Positions 26,241-35,174 of a stretch of DNA of 44,824 nucleotides are shown here, one piece after another. The DNA comes from an uncultured Sphingobacteriaceae bacterium. Its GTDB lineage: Bacteria; Bacteroidota; Bacteroidia; Sphingobacteriales; Sphingobacteriaceae. The stretch is taken from positions 1 through 44,824 of the forward strand of contig CAMLLO010000036.1 in the NCBI GenBank assembly GCA_946480915.1. The letters run 5' to 3'. Position numbers and translations under genes: made by a program. The notes beneath the pieces are model-generated. The model was not told the origin of the DNA. It saw nothing but the letters and a program-made list of their open reading frames with translations, and searched no databases. How positions within the stretch are numbered: position 1 is the stretch's first letter; every line of letters begins with the position of its first letter.

Positions 26241-26255
26241 CTTTTTATCTTTATT
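26241..26255 (-). promoter_or_regulatory. candidate Rrf2 site in front of the globin operon
   Basis: CTTTTTATCTTTATT (plus-strand reading) at 26241-26255 is nearly identical to CTTTTATATCTTTATT at 26742-26757, in front of the Rrf2 gene; they differ by one missing base. Both are a few tens of bases upstream of a start codon on the same strand. A shared site for the Rrf2 protein is the simple reading. Confidence 0.5.
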
Positions 26256-26267
26256 AATTTAAAATTT

Positions 26268-26705
26268 TTATTTTTTTAATGTTGTAATTCCCAAAGCTAA
26301 ATCACCATTGAACTCTTCTATTGTAGTATTTTGAAGCATTTCCTGTATTTGGTTCCTGATGTCTTTAAACTGATGATGAATTGGACATGGATTATCCTCC
26401 GAACAATATTCTAATCCTAAGCCACAACCAACAAATATCCCATTCCCGTCAATGGCTTCTACAACTTGAGAAAGAGGTTTTTGTAAAGTAGACTTATCCA
26501 TATAGAATCCGCCGTGAGGTCCCTTAGCAGACTGCACAATACCTCGCCTGCTTAAATCTTGTAATATCTTAGCGAGGAAATGCTCGGGCGAATTTATACC
26601 GGCAGCAATTTCTTTGATACCAACTCTTCCGCCATTAACAGTTCTATGGGCAATAAAAAATACCGCCCGCATGGCATACTCACATGTCTTTGAAAATATA
26701 CTCAT
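26268..26705 (-). CDS. Rrf2-family transcriptional regulator (NsrR/IscR-like)
   Basis: A 145-residue Rrf2 protein. The winged helix has FSKTCEYAMRAVFFIAH, IKEIAAGINSPEHFLAKILQ and the wing SAKGPHGGF. Three cysteines, Cys94, Cys101 and Cys107 (spacing C-x6-C-x5-C), are placed where IscR and NsrR hold a [2Fe-2S] or [4Fe-4S] cluster. NsrR loses repression when NO attacks its cluster. Given the two globins downstream, an NO-sensing repressor is the likely role, although an IscR-like Fe-S or redox sensor cannot be excluded. A palindrome at the promoter implies autoregulation. The gene precedes the globin operon in the same direction. Confidence 0.9.
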   Translation of the reverse strand: MSIFSKTCEYAMRAVFFIAHRTVNGGRVGIKEIAAGINSPEHFLAKILQDLSRRGIVQSAKGPHGGFYMDKSTLQKPLSQVVEAIDGNGIFVGCGLGLEYCSEDNPCPIHHQFKDIRNQIQEMLQNTTIEEFNGDLALGITTLKK

Positions 26706-26713
26706 CTGTAAGG

Positions 26714-26757
26714 CAAATATAGAAATAATTTAAATAAAAGACTTTTATATCTTTATT
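26714..26757 (-). promoter_or_regulatory. Rrf2 gene promoter with overlapping palindrome
   Basis: On the minus strand TATATTTG (26721-26714) is a perfect Bacteroidota -7 element. Transcription should begin only a few bases before the ATG at 26705, giving an almost leaderless message. The perfect 7-1-7 palindrome ATAAAAGACTTTTAT at 26734-26748 falls on the -33 region, and the element shared with the globin promoter continues to 26757. Binding there would block polymerase. Confidence 0.65.
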
Positions 26758-26812
26758 TAATTTAGCTATAAAAACACGGGTTGAATAACTCAGAAATGAA
26801 TTCAAAAGTTGC

Positions 26813-27064
26813 TTAATTACCTGGCACTTTTTTGACCTTTATAACTCCGAGCACAGCGGCCGTAATTATAATATACACGAGATGACTATCGATAGATGCT
26901 TCTATAACATTTAGGTGTGTATCTACCGGGAGTTGAGTAAGGAAGAGACGATCAATCATGGAAGCCGTAACAAGTAAGAGCACAAGACATATTTTCATAC
27001 AGAATAGATTATTTAAACAAGCTCCATCATATTCCCTGTCAGTTTTAAACATCTTACACAACAT
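26813..27064 (-). CDS. possible small membrane protein
   Basis: An 83-residue frame from the ATG at 27064. It has a polar, Cys-containing N-terminus and two hydrophobic stretches, MKICLVLLLVTASMI and LVYIIITAAVLGVI, separated by a polar loop that includes LPVDTHLNVIE. It could be a two-pass inner-membrane protein, but I recognise no family. It lies 107 bp upstream of the Rrf2 gene on the same strand. A near-match to a -7 element is present just upstream (one base short). The local DNA is very A+T-rich, so a chance frame is possible. Confidence 0.4.
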   Translation of the reverse strand: MLCKMFKTDREYDGACLNNLFCMKICLVLLLVTASMIDRLFLTQLPVDTHLNVIEASIDSHLVYIIITAAVLGVIKVKKVPGN

Positions 27065-27430
27065 ATTAACTTAAACGACAAAGTAAATATGCAAATTAAT
27101 ACTCAAAATGAGAAATATTTCCCCGTTTTTTTTATTCTGAAAAACAATTAATAATCGTACCTATATTTATTTATTGGATTTATATCAATTTGACAGAGCA
27201 TATAAAATACAACAATAACATATTGTAAATAAATACATTACACTATTAATATATCGAGCTAAATTCTCTTTAACCAGATTAAAAATAACTTGAAAATCAA
27301 TATCAAATCTATACAACATAATTAGCTGTAACTTTGGCATCACGTTTTTTATAAATCAGCTCAGAGATGTTTGCGGGTATATTTTTACTTGAGAAAAAAT
27401 TATTACCTAAGAGAATAGAACTTAGAAAAG
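27065..27430. other. A+T-rich intergenic region
   Basis: About 365 bp, strikingly A+T-rich, with no protein-like frame, no clear hairpin and no RNA gene that I can recognise. It separates the 3' end of an unknown gene from the small membrane protein gene on the same strand. Confidence 0.5.
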
Positions 27431-28015
27431 CTAGATATAATTTAAAAAGGAGCGGCTGTTAAAATCGACCTTTTCCAGTATCAAGCAGAATATATTGTAA
27501 ATTGGGCGAAGCGTTGCCGTGTCTGTAATACCTTCGTCGATCCTCAGTTCTAAAAATGCGGATTCTACTTCAGTATTGGAAGAATGATGATGCGCGATGT
27601 GAAATTCAAAATTCGGGAGTGATTGAATCACTTCCCTTATTTGGGGTAAATCTAGAATATCTTTTATCCGCTCGGGATTATTTGATTTAACCACTATTTT
27701 TTTATCGAATTCCGGGTCGCCAATTTTAATATCTTCCATACCAAAAAACTTGCCTACCTCATCTAATAGATCCTGACGATGCAAAGAAAATCGAAAACTA
27801 TCAAAGCTCTTTAGATTGGAAATAAAGCGGGTAAGTGCATAGCCACCTTCGAATCCACCACCTAAATCTATGTCGATTTCCAGACTCACGGAACGCCCCT
27901 GCTGCTCAATTATAGCGCTGTATTCCAATAAGTCGGGATGTTGACTAAAATCTGCATCTATTTGTGTCCATATATCCTCAAGTGAGGTTCCGGAAATAAC
28001 TCTTGCATCTTCCAT
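27431..28015 (-). CDS. hypothetical protein
   Basis: A 194-residue soluble protein without signal peptide or membrane segments. It contains a strand-rich N-terminal part (SVSLEIDIDLGGGFEGGYAL), then HRQDLLDEVGKFFGMEDIKIGDPEFDKKI and VKSNNPERIKDIL. The pattern of a phrase like GDPEFDKxxVVKS followed by a segment on residue loss resembles a group of uncharacterised bacterial proteins that carry such a phrase in a DUF-type domain, but I cannot name the family with confidence. It is acidic. It is transcribed divergently from prfC, with 235 bp between the start codons, and belongs to no evident operon. Confidence 0.72.
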   Translation of the reverse strand: MEDARVISGTSLEDIWTQIDADFSQHPDLLEYSAIIEQQGRSVSLEIDIDLGGGFEGGYALTRFISNLKSFDSFRFSLHRQDLLDEVGKFFGMEDIKIGDPEFDKKIVVKSNNPERIKDILDLPQIREVIQSLPNFEFHIAHHHSSNTEVESAFLELRIDEGITDTATLRPIYNIFCLILEKVDFNSRSFLNYI

Positions 28016-28142
28016 GGTTGTAAATATTTCTATTATAAAACCATCAACATTTCAATCTGTTTTGAAAAGCATTTATACTCGTCTCGACCAAAAAACCTCC
28101 TGTTTAGCAGGAAAGGAAATATAATTTATCCCAGGGTTTCCC

Positions 28143-28173
28143 TTTCGGGGATTCTTAAAAAACCGTACCTTTG
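28143..28173 (+). promoter_or_regulatory. promoter of the RF3 gene
   Basis: TACCTTTG at 28166-28173 is a perfect Bacteroidota -7 element (TAnnTTTG). TTTC at 28143-28146, with a 19-bp spacer, stands for the -33 TTTG. Transcription would start near 28179, giving a leader of about 70 nt before the ATG at 28251. Confidence 0.7.
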
Positions 28174-28250
28174 CGCCTCAATGAAGAGTGCACAACATAT
28201 TCAGCTTTTGTTTTTCTAGTAAGCTTTCATTCTTCCTTCACAAGACATTT

Positions 28251-29840
28251 ATGAACAATCCCGAAATAGAAAAAAGAAAAACCTTCGCCATTATTAGTCA
28301 CCCCGATGCCGGAAAAACCACTTTAACCGAAAAATTTCTTCTTTTTGGTGGTGCCATTAACACCGCAGGTGCTGTAAAAAGAAATAAGGCGAACCAGAAT
28401 ACCACTTCAGATTTCATGGAAATTGAAAAACAAAGGGGGATTTCTGTGGCGACTTCTGTGATGGGATTTGAATATAAAGGCAAGCGGATTAACATCCTGG
28501 ATACGCCTGGCCACAAAGATTTCGCGGAGGACACGTACAGAACTCTATCTGCGGTAGATAGTGTAATTTTGGTAGTTGACAGTGTAAAAGGAGTTGAAGA
28601 GCAGACTCAGAAATTAATGGAAGTTTGCCGGATGCGTAACACTCCGGTTATTATTTTCATCAATAAAATGGACCGTGAAGGAAAAGACGCATTCGATTTA
28701 TTAGATGAACTCGAAACTTCATTAAAGATCAGCGTTTGTCCACAATCGTGGCCAATCGGACAGGGATATACATTTAAAGGTGTTTACAATATTTACGGAA
28801 ATCAGCTAAATCTTTTTGAGCCTGATAAAGCTAAAGTAACAGAACCCGTTATACAAGTTAAAAACCTAGAGGATAGCACCTTACAAAAATTTCTTAAAGA
28901 GAAAGAACTGGAAAGACTTAAAGGCGACTTAGAACTGATTGAAGGTATATACGGACCTCTTGATACCGAAATGTACCTGGAGGGATTGCTAGCTCCTGTT
29001 TTTTTTGGAAGCGCTATCAATAATTTTGGTATCCGCGAGTTATTGGATACGTTCATCAACATCGCACCGAGTCCTTCTATACGTGAAGCAGAAGAACGTA
29101 CTGTTGTAGCAACTGAAAAAAACTTCAGCGGCTTTGTTTTTAAAATACACGCCAACCTTGACCCAAATCATCGCGATAGGATTGCTTTTCTAAGGATTTG
29201 TTCTGGAAAATTTGAACGGAACAAATTTTTCTATCATACCCGACTGGATAAAAAACTAAAGTTTTCCAATCCGATGGACTTCATGGCCAACGAAAAAAGT
29301 TTAGTTGAAGAAGCCTGGCCGGGAGATGTGGTTGGATTATACGACAGCGGCAACTTTAAAATTGGGGACACATTAACCGAAGGCGAGAAATTGCAGTTTA
29401 AGGGAATTCCGAGATTTTCACCTGAAATATTTAAAGAGGTAGAGAACCGTGACCCAATGAAAACCAAGCAGTTGGAAAAAGGCATCCAGCAATTAACCGA
29501 GGAAGGCGTTGCCCAGCTCTTTGTACAACAACCAGGTAACAGAAAAATAATCGGAACTGTCGGCGAACTTCAGTTCGAAGTTATAAGCTTTCGTTTAGAG
29601 AATGAATATGGAGCGAAATGTGCGTTCCGTCCGCTTACCTTCAAAAAATCTAGCTGGATTACCTGCAACGACAAGAAAATGCTTCAGGATATCATTTATC
29701 GACGAGCTTCCAACATTGCGTATGACAAAGATTCAAATCCAGTATTTCTGGCGGATAACGACTGGGCAATTAACCTGGCAAAGCGTGATTTTCCAGATGT
29801 ACAATTTCACACCACTTCTGAATTTAAGAGTGCGGAGTAA
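28251..29840 (+). CDS. prfC: peptide chain release factor 3
   Basis: A 529-residue translational GTPase that removes RF1/RF2 from ribosomes after termination. G1 is [14 protein letters not shown] at the N-terminus, the switch I region has [12 protein letters not shown]3 is DTPGHKDF and G4 is [10 protein letters not shown]. The middle domain resembles EF-G domain II ([24 protein letters not shown]), and the C-terminal domain contains VGELQFEV, typical of RF3. The frame is open 21 codons upstream, but the ATG at 28251 starts the usual [23 protein letters not shown]. It is a single gene with its own promoter. Nothing is unusual. Confidence 0.97.
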   Translation: MNNPEIEKRKTFAIISHPDAGKTTLTEKFLLFGGAINTAGAVKRNKANQNTTSDFMEIEKQRGISVATSVMGFEYKGKRINILDTPGHKDFAEDTYRTLSAVDSVILVVDSVKGVEEQTQKLMEVCRMRNTPVIIFINKMDREGKDAFDLLDELETSLKISVCPQSWPIGQGYTFKGVYNIYGNQLNLFEPDKAKVTEPVIQVKNLEDSTLQKFLKEKELERLKGDLELIEGIYGPLDTEMYLEGLLAPVFFGSAINNFGIRELLDTFINIAPSPSIREAEERTVVATEKNFSGFVFKIHANLDPNHRDRIAFLRICSGKFERNKFFYHTRLDKKLKFSNPMDFMANEKSLVEEAWPGDVVGLYDSGNFKIGDTLTEGEKLQFKGIPRFSPEIFKEVENRDPMKTKQLEKGIQQLTEEGVAQLFVQQPGNRKIIGTVGELQFEVISFRLENEYGAKCAFRPLTFKKSSWITCNDKKMLQDIIYRRASNIAYDKDSNPVFLADNDWAINLAKRDFPDVQFHTTSEFKSAE

Positions 29841-29859
29841 GTTGAGTTTGATGTTGGGT

Positions 29860-29915
29860 AATCAGTAGTCAGTGATCCGTGTTTTGAAAGTCAGAGTTCT
29901 GTAGTCGGAACTTTG
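29860..29915. repeat. short degenerate AGTC-rich repeat
   Basis: Downstream of prfC the motifs AGTAGTCAGTGATCCG, AAAGTCAGAG and TGTAGTCGGAAC recur with spacing near 15-20 bp. Similar tandem AGTC/GTCGG runs occur in intergenic DNA of Sphingobacteriaceae, in my recollection. The copies are imperfect and short, so this is a tentative call. Confidence 0.3.
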
Positions 29916-30000
29916 AACCCGTAAACCTATTACTGAATACCGATACGTTTAAGCACAGTCAAAAACCGATTACCATTCAACTGAATACTTTTAAGAAAAC

Positions 30001-30342
30001 CTATTCCTGCACCCGATCACCGACCACTTCTAAGGCTAGCTCTTCCTGTTCTTTTTTAAGATTTTTATCGAGAATAAAAGTAGCAAGCGGAACGAAAGAA
30101 GCTGCCTGAAACAATGCAATTCGCTTTAAATCCCACTTTAAACTCCATGCGGTGCGCAAAACAGCAAACACATAGGCTACAAATAAAACCCCGTGTACCC
30201 AGCCTGTATACTTAACGGGTAGAGGGTTTCCCATAATATATTTCACAGGCATAGCTATCAGCAAAAGCACTAAAAAACTAATACCTTCTGCTATTCCTAT
30301 AACTCTTAAATCTCTGATAACTTTCGACTTCCTATTTTCCAA
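30001..30342 (-). CDS. DUF3817 integral membrane protein
   Basis: A 113-residue membrane protein of the DUF3817 (YdzA-like) family. Three hydrophobic segments are evident: GIAEGISFLVLLLIAMPVKY, WVHGVLFVAYVFAVL and FQAASFVPLATFILD. The family pattern GxxEGxSFLxLLxIAMPxKY and xGxxHGxLFxxY is matched. The function is unknown. The frame has a TTG at its only sensible start and an in-frame stop 12 bp upstream, so TTG is used. It is a single gene, convergent with prfC. Confidence 0.85.
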   Translation of the reverse strand: MENRKSKVIRDLRVIGIAEGISFLVLLLIAMPVKYIMGNPLPVKYTGWVHGVLFVAYVFAVLRTAWSLKWDLKRIALFQAASFVPLATFILDKNLKKEQEELALEVVGDRVQE

Positions 30343-30570
30343 TTTTCTAATCTATTAAATTACGGCGCTAATTCTAGCAATTGAATTTTTATTCAAAATC
30401 ACGAGCCTGATTTGCTAAACTCTCGCGAATACAAACGCATCGCACCCTGACTCATTGTGCAATGCGCTTAGGAATTTCTCACATATTTTGTGTGCTTCTG
30501 TTTCGCCTTTGGTTTGAGATAAAAGTGCGCAGTTAAAAGCACATCTCCATTATCGTGGTGCCAAATTCTT

Positions 30571-32043
30571 TTAATAAGCCCGGGCAAATAAAACCCTTTG
30601 TGTTGAAAGCTTTCCGCTATAGATACAAACCCCTTCTTCTTGCTTATTATTCAAAGGAATACAGCGAATAGTCGCTTTGGTCTCCTCTTTAATTTTTTGT
30701 TCAGTTTCAGGTGTTCCATCCCAATGTGCAGCCACAAAACCAGCTTTCGTATCCAGAACAGATTTAAAATCGTCGTAAGAATTTACTTCTGTCGTGTTTT
30801 CTTCACGGAAGCTAAGAGCTTTTTGGTAGATATTCTTTTGAATATTGTCCAATAGAGTTTCAATTCTCTCTGCTAAGCCTTCCCTGCTAACCGTTTCTTT
30901 TTCTTTGGTATCACGACGGGCAATTTCGGCGGTTCCGTTTTCCAGATCGCGCCCACCTAAAGCAACGCGAACGGGCACACCTTTAAGCTCATATTCAGCA
31001 AATTTAAATCCGGGGCGCTGTGTATCCCTATTATCGTATTTAACCGAGATGTTTTTAGCTTTTAATTCCTTGGCTAAGGTATCTGCAACCTCAGAGATTG
31101 CATTAAACTCATCGTCGCCTTTATAAATCGGCACGATTACTACCTGAATTGGGGCGAGCATTGGCGGCAATACCAATCCGGAATCATCGGAATGAGCCAT
31201 AATCAAAGCACCCATTAATCGCGTTGAAACGCCCCACGACGTTGCCCAGACATAATCGAGCTTACCTTCTTTACTTGTAAACTTCACATCAAAAGCTTTG
31301 GCGAAATTTTGTCCCAGGAAATGGGAAGTACCGGCTTGTAAAGCTTTCCCATCTTGCATCAACGCCTCAATACAGTAAGTTTCCAAGGCACCTGCAAAGC
31401 GTTCATTAGCTGTCTTTATACCCTTTATCACCGGAACAGCCATCCAGTTTTCTGCAAAATCTGCATAAACATCAAGCATACGTTCAGCTTCTTCCACAGC
31501 TTCCTGCTGAGTTGCATGGGCGGTATGCCCTTCCTGCCATAAGAACTCCGCCGTGCGAAGAAATAAGCGGGTACGCATTTCCCAACGTACAACATTGGCC
31601 CATTGATTCACCAGAATCGGCAAATCGCGATAGGATTGAATCCAACCTTTATAGGTATTCCAAATGATTGTTTCTGAAGTGGGACGAACAATTAATTCTT
31701 CCTCCAATTTGGCATCTTCATCAACAATTATATTTCCATTTCCATCATTTTTCAACCTGTAATGAGTCACTACGGCACATTCGGTAGCAAATCCTTCAAC
31801 ATGGGAAGCTTCCTTGGAAAAGAACGACTTAGGAATAAATAAGGGAAAGTATGCATTAGAGTGTCCGGTATCTTTAAACATTTTATCGAGAGCTGCCTGC
31901 ATTTTTTCCCAAATGGAATATCCATAGGGTTTTATTACCATACAACCTCTCACCGCCGAATGTTCGGCCAGATCTGCTTTTGTAACAAGTTCATTGTACC
32001 ATTGAGAATAATCGTCTTTTCTGCTTGTAATTCCCTTACTCAT
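30571..32043 (-). CDS. proS: prolyl-tRNA synthetase, archaeal/eukaryote-type
   Basis: A 490-residue class IIa synthetase that charges tRNA-Pro. It begins [20 protein letters not shown], and its motif 2 region has [16 protein letters not shown] and [15 protein letters not shown], followed by [10 protein letters not shown]. Motif 3 is near [14 protein letters not shown], after which comes the anticodon-binding domain. It lacks the large editing insertion of the E. coli-type enzyme and ends in the aromatic ARAY typical of the archaeal/eukaryote-type; Bacteroidota carry this type. A -7 element lies about 55 bp upstream. Confidence 0.96.
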   Translation of the reverse strand: MSKGITSRKDDYSQWYNELVTKADLAEHSAVRGCMVIKPYGYSIWEKMQAALDKMFKDTGHSNAYFPLFIPKSFFSKEASHVEGFATECAVVTHYRLKNDGNGNIIVDEDAKLEEELIVRPTSETIIWNTYKGWIQSYRDLPILVNQWANVVRWEMRTRLFLRTAEFLWQEGHTAHATQQEAVEEAERMLDVYADFAENWMAVPVIKGIKTANERFAGALETYCIEALMQDGKALQAGTSHFLGQNFAKAFDVKFTSKEGKLDYVWATSWGVSTRLMGALIMAHSDDSGLVLPPMLAPIQVVIVPIYKGDDEFNAISEVADTLAKELKAKNISVKYDNRDTQRPGFKFAEYELKGVPVRVALGGRDLENGTAEIARRDTKEKETVSREGLAERIETLLDNIQKNIYQKALSFREENTTEVNSYDDFKSVLDTKAGFVAAHWDGTPETEQKIKEETKATIRCIPLNNKQEEGVCIYSGKLSTQRVLFARAY

Positions 32044-32095
32044 AGTGTTTTTTAAAAGATTTATTTGTAATTTAGTAACACAAATACTTAAGCGG

Positions 32096-32103
32096 CAAAG
32101 TTA
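32096..32103 (-). promoter_or_regulatory. -7 element of the proS promoter
   Basis: TAACTTTG on the minus strand matches TAnnTTTG. The start of transcription would lie about 45 nt before the proS ATG. A convincing -33 element is not visible at the usual distance. Confidence 0.5.
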
Positions 32104-32165
32104 TAAAAGTAGTCGAGGTATTTTGTTTATTGATGCAACCAATTTTATATTGATTTCGTCATTAA

Positions 32166-32222
32166 TTATAAACACATTTATAAAACACACACTTTATAAA
32201 TACACACCTTATAAACACACAC
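32166..32222 (+). repeat. four imperfect tandem repeats, TTTATAAAnACACAC
   Basis: Four successive units of 11-16 bp with the consensus TTTATAAA(A/T)ACACAC end three bases before the ATG of the Tyr/Gly-rich lipoprotein gene. The last unit runs through the region where a leader would sit. They could be binding sites, a translation-enhancing leader or a slippage tract. Unit length is not constant. Confidence 0.65.
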
Positions 32223-32225
32223 GCA

Positions 32226-33230
32226 ATGAAAAAATTACTACTTCCGGTTTTTGCAGCTTCAGCCCTAATACTGAATTCCTGCTCAACTACTCGGCTTGCG
32301 GGGCAAGCTGATAGTAATGATGATGTTTATTATACTGAAGCAAGAGCAAAAGTAATTACACCTGTTGTTGCAAGAGTTCAAAACAACAGGCAAGAACAGT
32401 CCTACCGTACGGATGAACAGCTTTACAGGGATAACGATGATACTGACACCAGGTATTACGATGACTACACTTATTCTTCAAGGATAAATCGATTTTATTA
32501 TAATTCACCTTACAGACCTTATTACGATTACCGTTATTCTTACGGTTATAATCCGTGGTATAGTTATTCTTATGATCCTTTTTTCTACGACCCATGGTTA
32601 TATAGACCAGGTGTGTCGGTTTGGATAAATACCAGCAGGTATGGATCACGCTATAACTATGGTTATTACGGATCTGTTTATAATAATGGCTATTGGGGGC
32701 CATATTCTTATTATAACACTTATCCGGGTTATAATTATGGAGGCGGATATTACAATGGAGGCGGATATTATGGCGGCGGAAGCGTCTACAATAATCCAAA
32801 TCACAGAGCTCGGCCTAACCGCGAAAGCGGGGTAAGCAGAATTGGAAATAATGATCCACAAACCGGGATCTATACTCCTCCGACAGGCAGACCCAACAGG
32901 GCTTCAGTTCCAAACAACCACACACCTGATGGTAGAATAAGTTCTTCTGGACAGGTAAGTACTGGTTCCACATCTGCGCAACCTTCTACTTCCGACATAA
33001 GCAGACCCAGCAGACCTTCAAGAACACAGGAGGCACCTGAACCGAGACAACAAACTGCACCAGCTCCCCGTCCGGAGCCAAGAGAATATTCTCGCCCTGA
33101 GAGAAGCTCCAGTCCTGCACCTTCATCATCTGGTAGTAGCTATGGTGGTGGCAGTTCAAATGGAAGCTCCTCTGGCGGAAGTTCAAGCGGCAGTTCATCC
33201 GGAAGCAGACCATCAAGGGGCGGCAGATAA
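32226..33230 (+). CDS. Tyr/Gly-rich low-complexity lipoprotein
   Basis: A 334-residue protein with lipobox LILNSC (Cys19). Residues about 95-190 are very rich in Tyr, Gly and Asn; the remainder is Pro/Ser/Arg/Gly-rich and ends in repeated Gly-Ser runs closing SRPSRGGR. I see no globular domain. Such proteins occur in the envelope of Sphingobacteriaceae as short lipoproteins with a tyrosine-rich centre; their role is unknown. The high Tyr content may allow cross-linking or adhesion, which is inference. It precedes the beta-barrel protein gene by 30 bp on the same strand, so the two are probably one operon. Confidence 0.75.
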   Translation: MKKLLLPVFAASALILNSCSTTRLAGQADSNDDVYYTEARAKVITPVVARVQNNRQEQSYRTDEQLYRDNDDTDTRYYDDYTYSSRINRFYYNSPYRPYYDYRYSYGYNPWYSYSYDPFFYDPWLYRPGVSVWINTSRYGSRYNYGYYGSVYNNGYWGPYSYYNTYPGYNYGGGYYNGGGYYGGGSVYNNPNHRARPNRESGVSRIGNNDPQTGIYTPPTGRPNRASVPNNHTPDGRISSSGQVSTGSTSAQPSTSDISRPSRPSRTQEAPEPRQQTAPAPRPEPREYSRPERSSSPAPSSSGSSYGGGSSNGSSSGGSSSGSSSGSRPSRGGR

Positions 33231-33260
33231 TCTGATTAGACACACACACTAGAAAATACT

Positions 33261-34790
33261 ATGAAATTTAAGAACTTAATATTTCTTACGGGCATGCTAT
33301 TGCCCGCAACTTCAGGCTTTGCGCAATACGCAGAAGATGCCTTACGATTTTCACAAACCGAACAAGGAGTTACTGCCAGGTTCAGAGCTATGGGCGGTGC
33401 CCAAACGGCTTTAGGGGGTGATGCAAGCTCATTAGCCTCTAACCCGGCCGGTCTGGGATTATTCACCAGATCCGAACTTAGTTTCACACCTGACATTTCA
33501 AACAGCACTATAAAGAGTAATTATTTAAACTCAAGCGCAAGCAGTCAAAAAGACCGGGCTGGAATTAATCAGCTTGGTATCGTTTTTTACAATCCCACAA
33601 AAAAATATAATAGTTCTGATGTTTCTTCAGGATGGCTTAGTTTTAACTTTGGTGTAGCCTATAACAAAACAAACAACTTTAACGCCACTACAGAATACGG
33701 AGGAGTAAACCCCAGAAGTTCATTCGGCGATTACATGAGTGACCTGGCTTCAAACCCCGATGATTTACTGGCTACAGCAGGTTATGACAGCCATTTAGTT
33801 GAGCTGGATCAACCCTCAGGTACATACTTCCCTATCACAGATGTAAATAACACCCAAAATAACACTCTTTTTCGTTCTGGTAGTCAGTCTGAGGTGAACT
33901 TTTCTGTCGGAGGAAATTACAACAACAACTTTTACCTGGGAGCTTCATTAGGCATTGCATCGATTAACTTTAACGCGGATAGAGAATTTACCGAATCGGG
34001 ATTAACACTGGATCAGGCAGGAATAGACCAGGCCGGATTAACTGTTTATAATGAAACCAAGCCATATTTAGATGCGGCGTATAGGTTATCTTATCAGTCA
34101 AATCAGGAAACAGAAGGAACAGGTGTTAATGCCAAACTTGGATTTATTTATCGGGCGAGTCCTAACGTGAGGTTTGGCATGAGCTTTATTTCTCCAACAT
34201 GGTACACTATAGGTGAAACGTTTTCTGAAAAACTTAGTACTCGTTTCAATAAATCTAATGGACAAACAGAAACCATCAATAGTGACGAGGAATTTTATGA
34301 TTCAGATTACACATTGAGAACTCCTTATCGCTTCAACGGCGGACTAGCAATTATCGTAAATAAGTTTGGTTTACTTACCGGCGATGTGGAATACGTTGAT
34401 TATGCCTCCATTCACTTCTCATCGGATGAAAGGGAAGCATCCAACAATACTAATCGCGATATCAGAGATCTGTATAAAGGTGCAGTAAACTTGAAAGTCG
34501 GTGCAGAAATTAAACTTAATCCTATAATGCTTAGAGCGGGATATTCTACCAATGGCAATCCGTACCAAAATGGCAGTTATACAACAAATACAATTTCTAC
34601 CGGGATCGGCTATAGGGTGAACAACTTATCCTTTGATTTAACCTATTCAAATTTATCCTCAAATTATACAACAAGCCCTTATCTGCTTTCACAAGATTAC
34701 AGATACTACAGTTCAACAGGAAGCGGGGAATCAGCAGAAATTCAAAGTAAAAGAAGCAGTATTTTTGCCACCGTTGGACTGAGATTTTAA
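33261..34790 (+). CDS. outer-membrane beta-barrel protein, FadL/OmpP1-like
   Basis: A 509-residue protein with a signal peptide ending near SGFAQ and a C-terminal Phe (ATVGLRF), the signature of outer-membrane barrels. After cleavage it reads YAEDALRFSQTEQ...ARFRAMGGAQTALGGDASSLASNPAGLG, the plug-like start of FadL/OmpP1 family transporters, which let hydrophobic compounds pass. Many amphipathic strands follow. Bacteroidota paralogues are often annotated as hemin receptors without evidence, so I do not give a substrate. It is the second gene after the Tyr-rich lipoprotein and ends at a strong terminator. Confidence 0.88.
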   Translation: MKFKNLIFLTGMLLPATSGFAQYAEDALRFSQTEQGVTARFRAMGGAQTALGGDASSLASNPAGLGLFTRSELSFTPDISNSTIKSNYLNSSASSQKDRAGINQLGIVFYNPTKKYNSSDVSSGWLSFNFGVAYNKTNNFNATTEYGGVNPRSSFGDYMSDLASNPDDLLATAGYDSHLVELDQPSGTYFPITDVNNTQNNTLFRSGSQSEVNFSVGGNYNNNFYLGASLGIASINFNADREFTESGLTLDQAGIDQAGLTVYNETKPYLDAAYRLSYQSNQETEGTGVNAKLGFIYRASPNVRFGMSFISPTWYTIGETFSEKLSTRFNKSNGQTETINSDEEFYDSDYTLRTPYRFNGGLAIIVNKFGLLTGDVEYVDYASIHFSSDEREASNNTNRDIRDLYKGAVNLKVGAEIKLNPIMLRAGYSTNGNPYQNGSYTTNTISTGIGYRVNNLSFDLTYSNLSSNYTTSPYLLSQDYRYYSSTGSGESAEIQSKRSSIFATVGLRF

Positions 34791-34802
34791 AACACCATGC
34801 TT

Positions 34803-34838
34803 AACAAGAGGAAATGAATTATGCCATTTCCTCTTGTT
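34803..34838 (+). terminator. terminator after the beta-barrel gene
   Basis: A perfect 14-bp stem (AACAAGAGGAAATG with CATTTCCTCTTGTT, loop of 8) begins 13 bp after the stop codon. There is no long T-run after it, only TATAGTTGTT. Its position and strength support a terminator or 3'-end stabiliser. Confidence 0.75.
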
Positions 34839-34901
34839 ATAGTTGTTAAACGCCTAAAAAAAGACAGCTTTTATTAGTGTATTTCCAATAGCCTGGCTCT
34901 T

Positions 34902-35081
34902 CTATTTGGCTTTATCCTTAATATATTTTTCAATTACCTTACGGTCATTTGAACCGGTGGCGCGTTTAGCTCCCCCAATTGCCTGGCTGCTTACTCCAAG
35001 CTTTTCGGCCAAATATTTTACTTCATACTCCTGAGAAGAGTTCACTTCCCTCCGCTCAGCCTTCGCTCCTCTTGTTGCCAT
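34902..35081 (-). CDS. DUF3606 small protein
   Basis: A 59-residue basic protein that matches the DUF3606 pattern: EVNSSQEYEVKYLAEKLGVSSQAIGGAKRATGSN. The helix-turn-helix-like middle (VKYLAEKLGVSSQAIGGAKRATG) resembles the family, which is small and without known function. The ATG at 35081 starts MATRGAKAER; an earlier in-frame codon at 35123 would add 14 residues unlike the family. It lies 93 bp downstream of the topoisomerase gene on the same strand. A DNA-related role is possible but not shown. Confidence 0.78.
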   Translation of the reverse strand: MATRGAKAERREVNSSQEYEVKYLAEKLGVSSQAIGGAKRATGSNDRKVIEKYIKDKAK

Positions 35082-35174
35082 ATTAGATGTTTTTTGTTTA
35101 TACAATGCTAATTTAACATCCACTACAGAACGATAGTTTTGAAAGAATGGCGATTACACAGATCAGGAATTCTA

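Noticed and set aside
30436..30466. Imperfect hairpin CGCATCGCAC / GTGCAATGCG between proS and the DUF3817 gene
   Set aside because: It has a mismatch, a moderate loop and no T-run on either strand, so I do not call it a terminator.
32356..32861. Minus-strand and +2 frames in the Tyr/Gly-rich gene
   Set aside because: They mirror the repetitive codons of the lipoprotein gene and have extreme His/Tyr/Asn or Ile content; no independent support.
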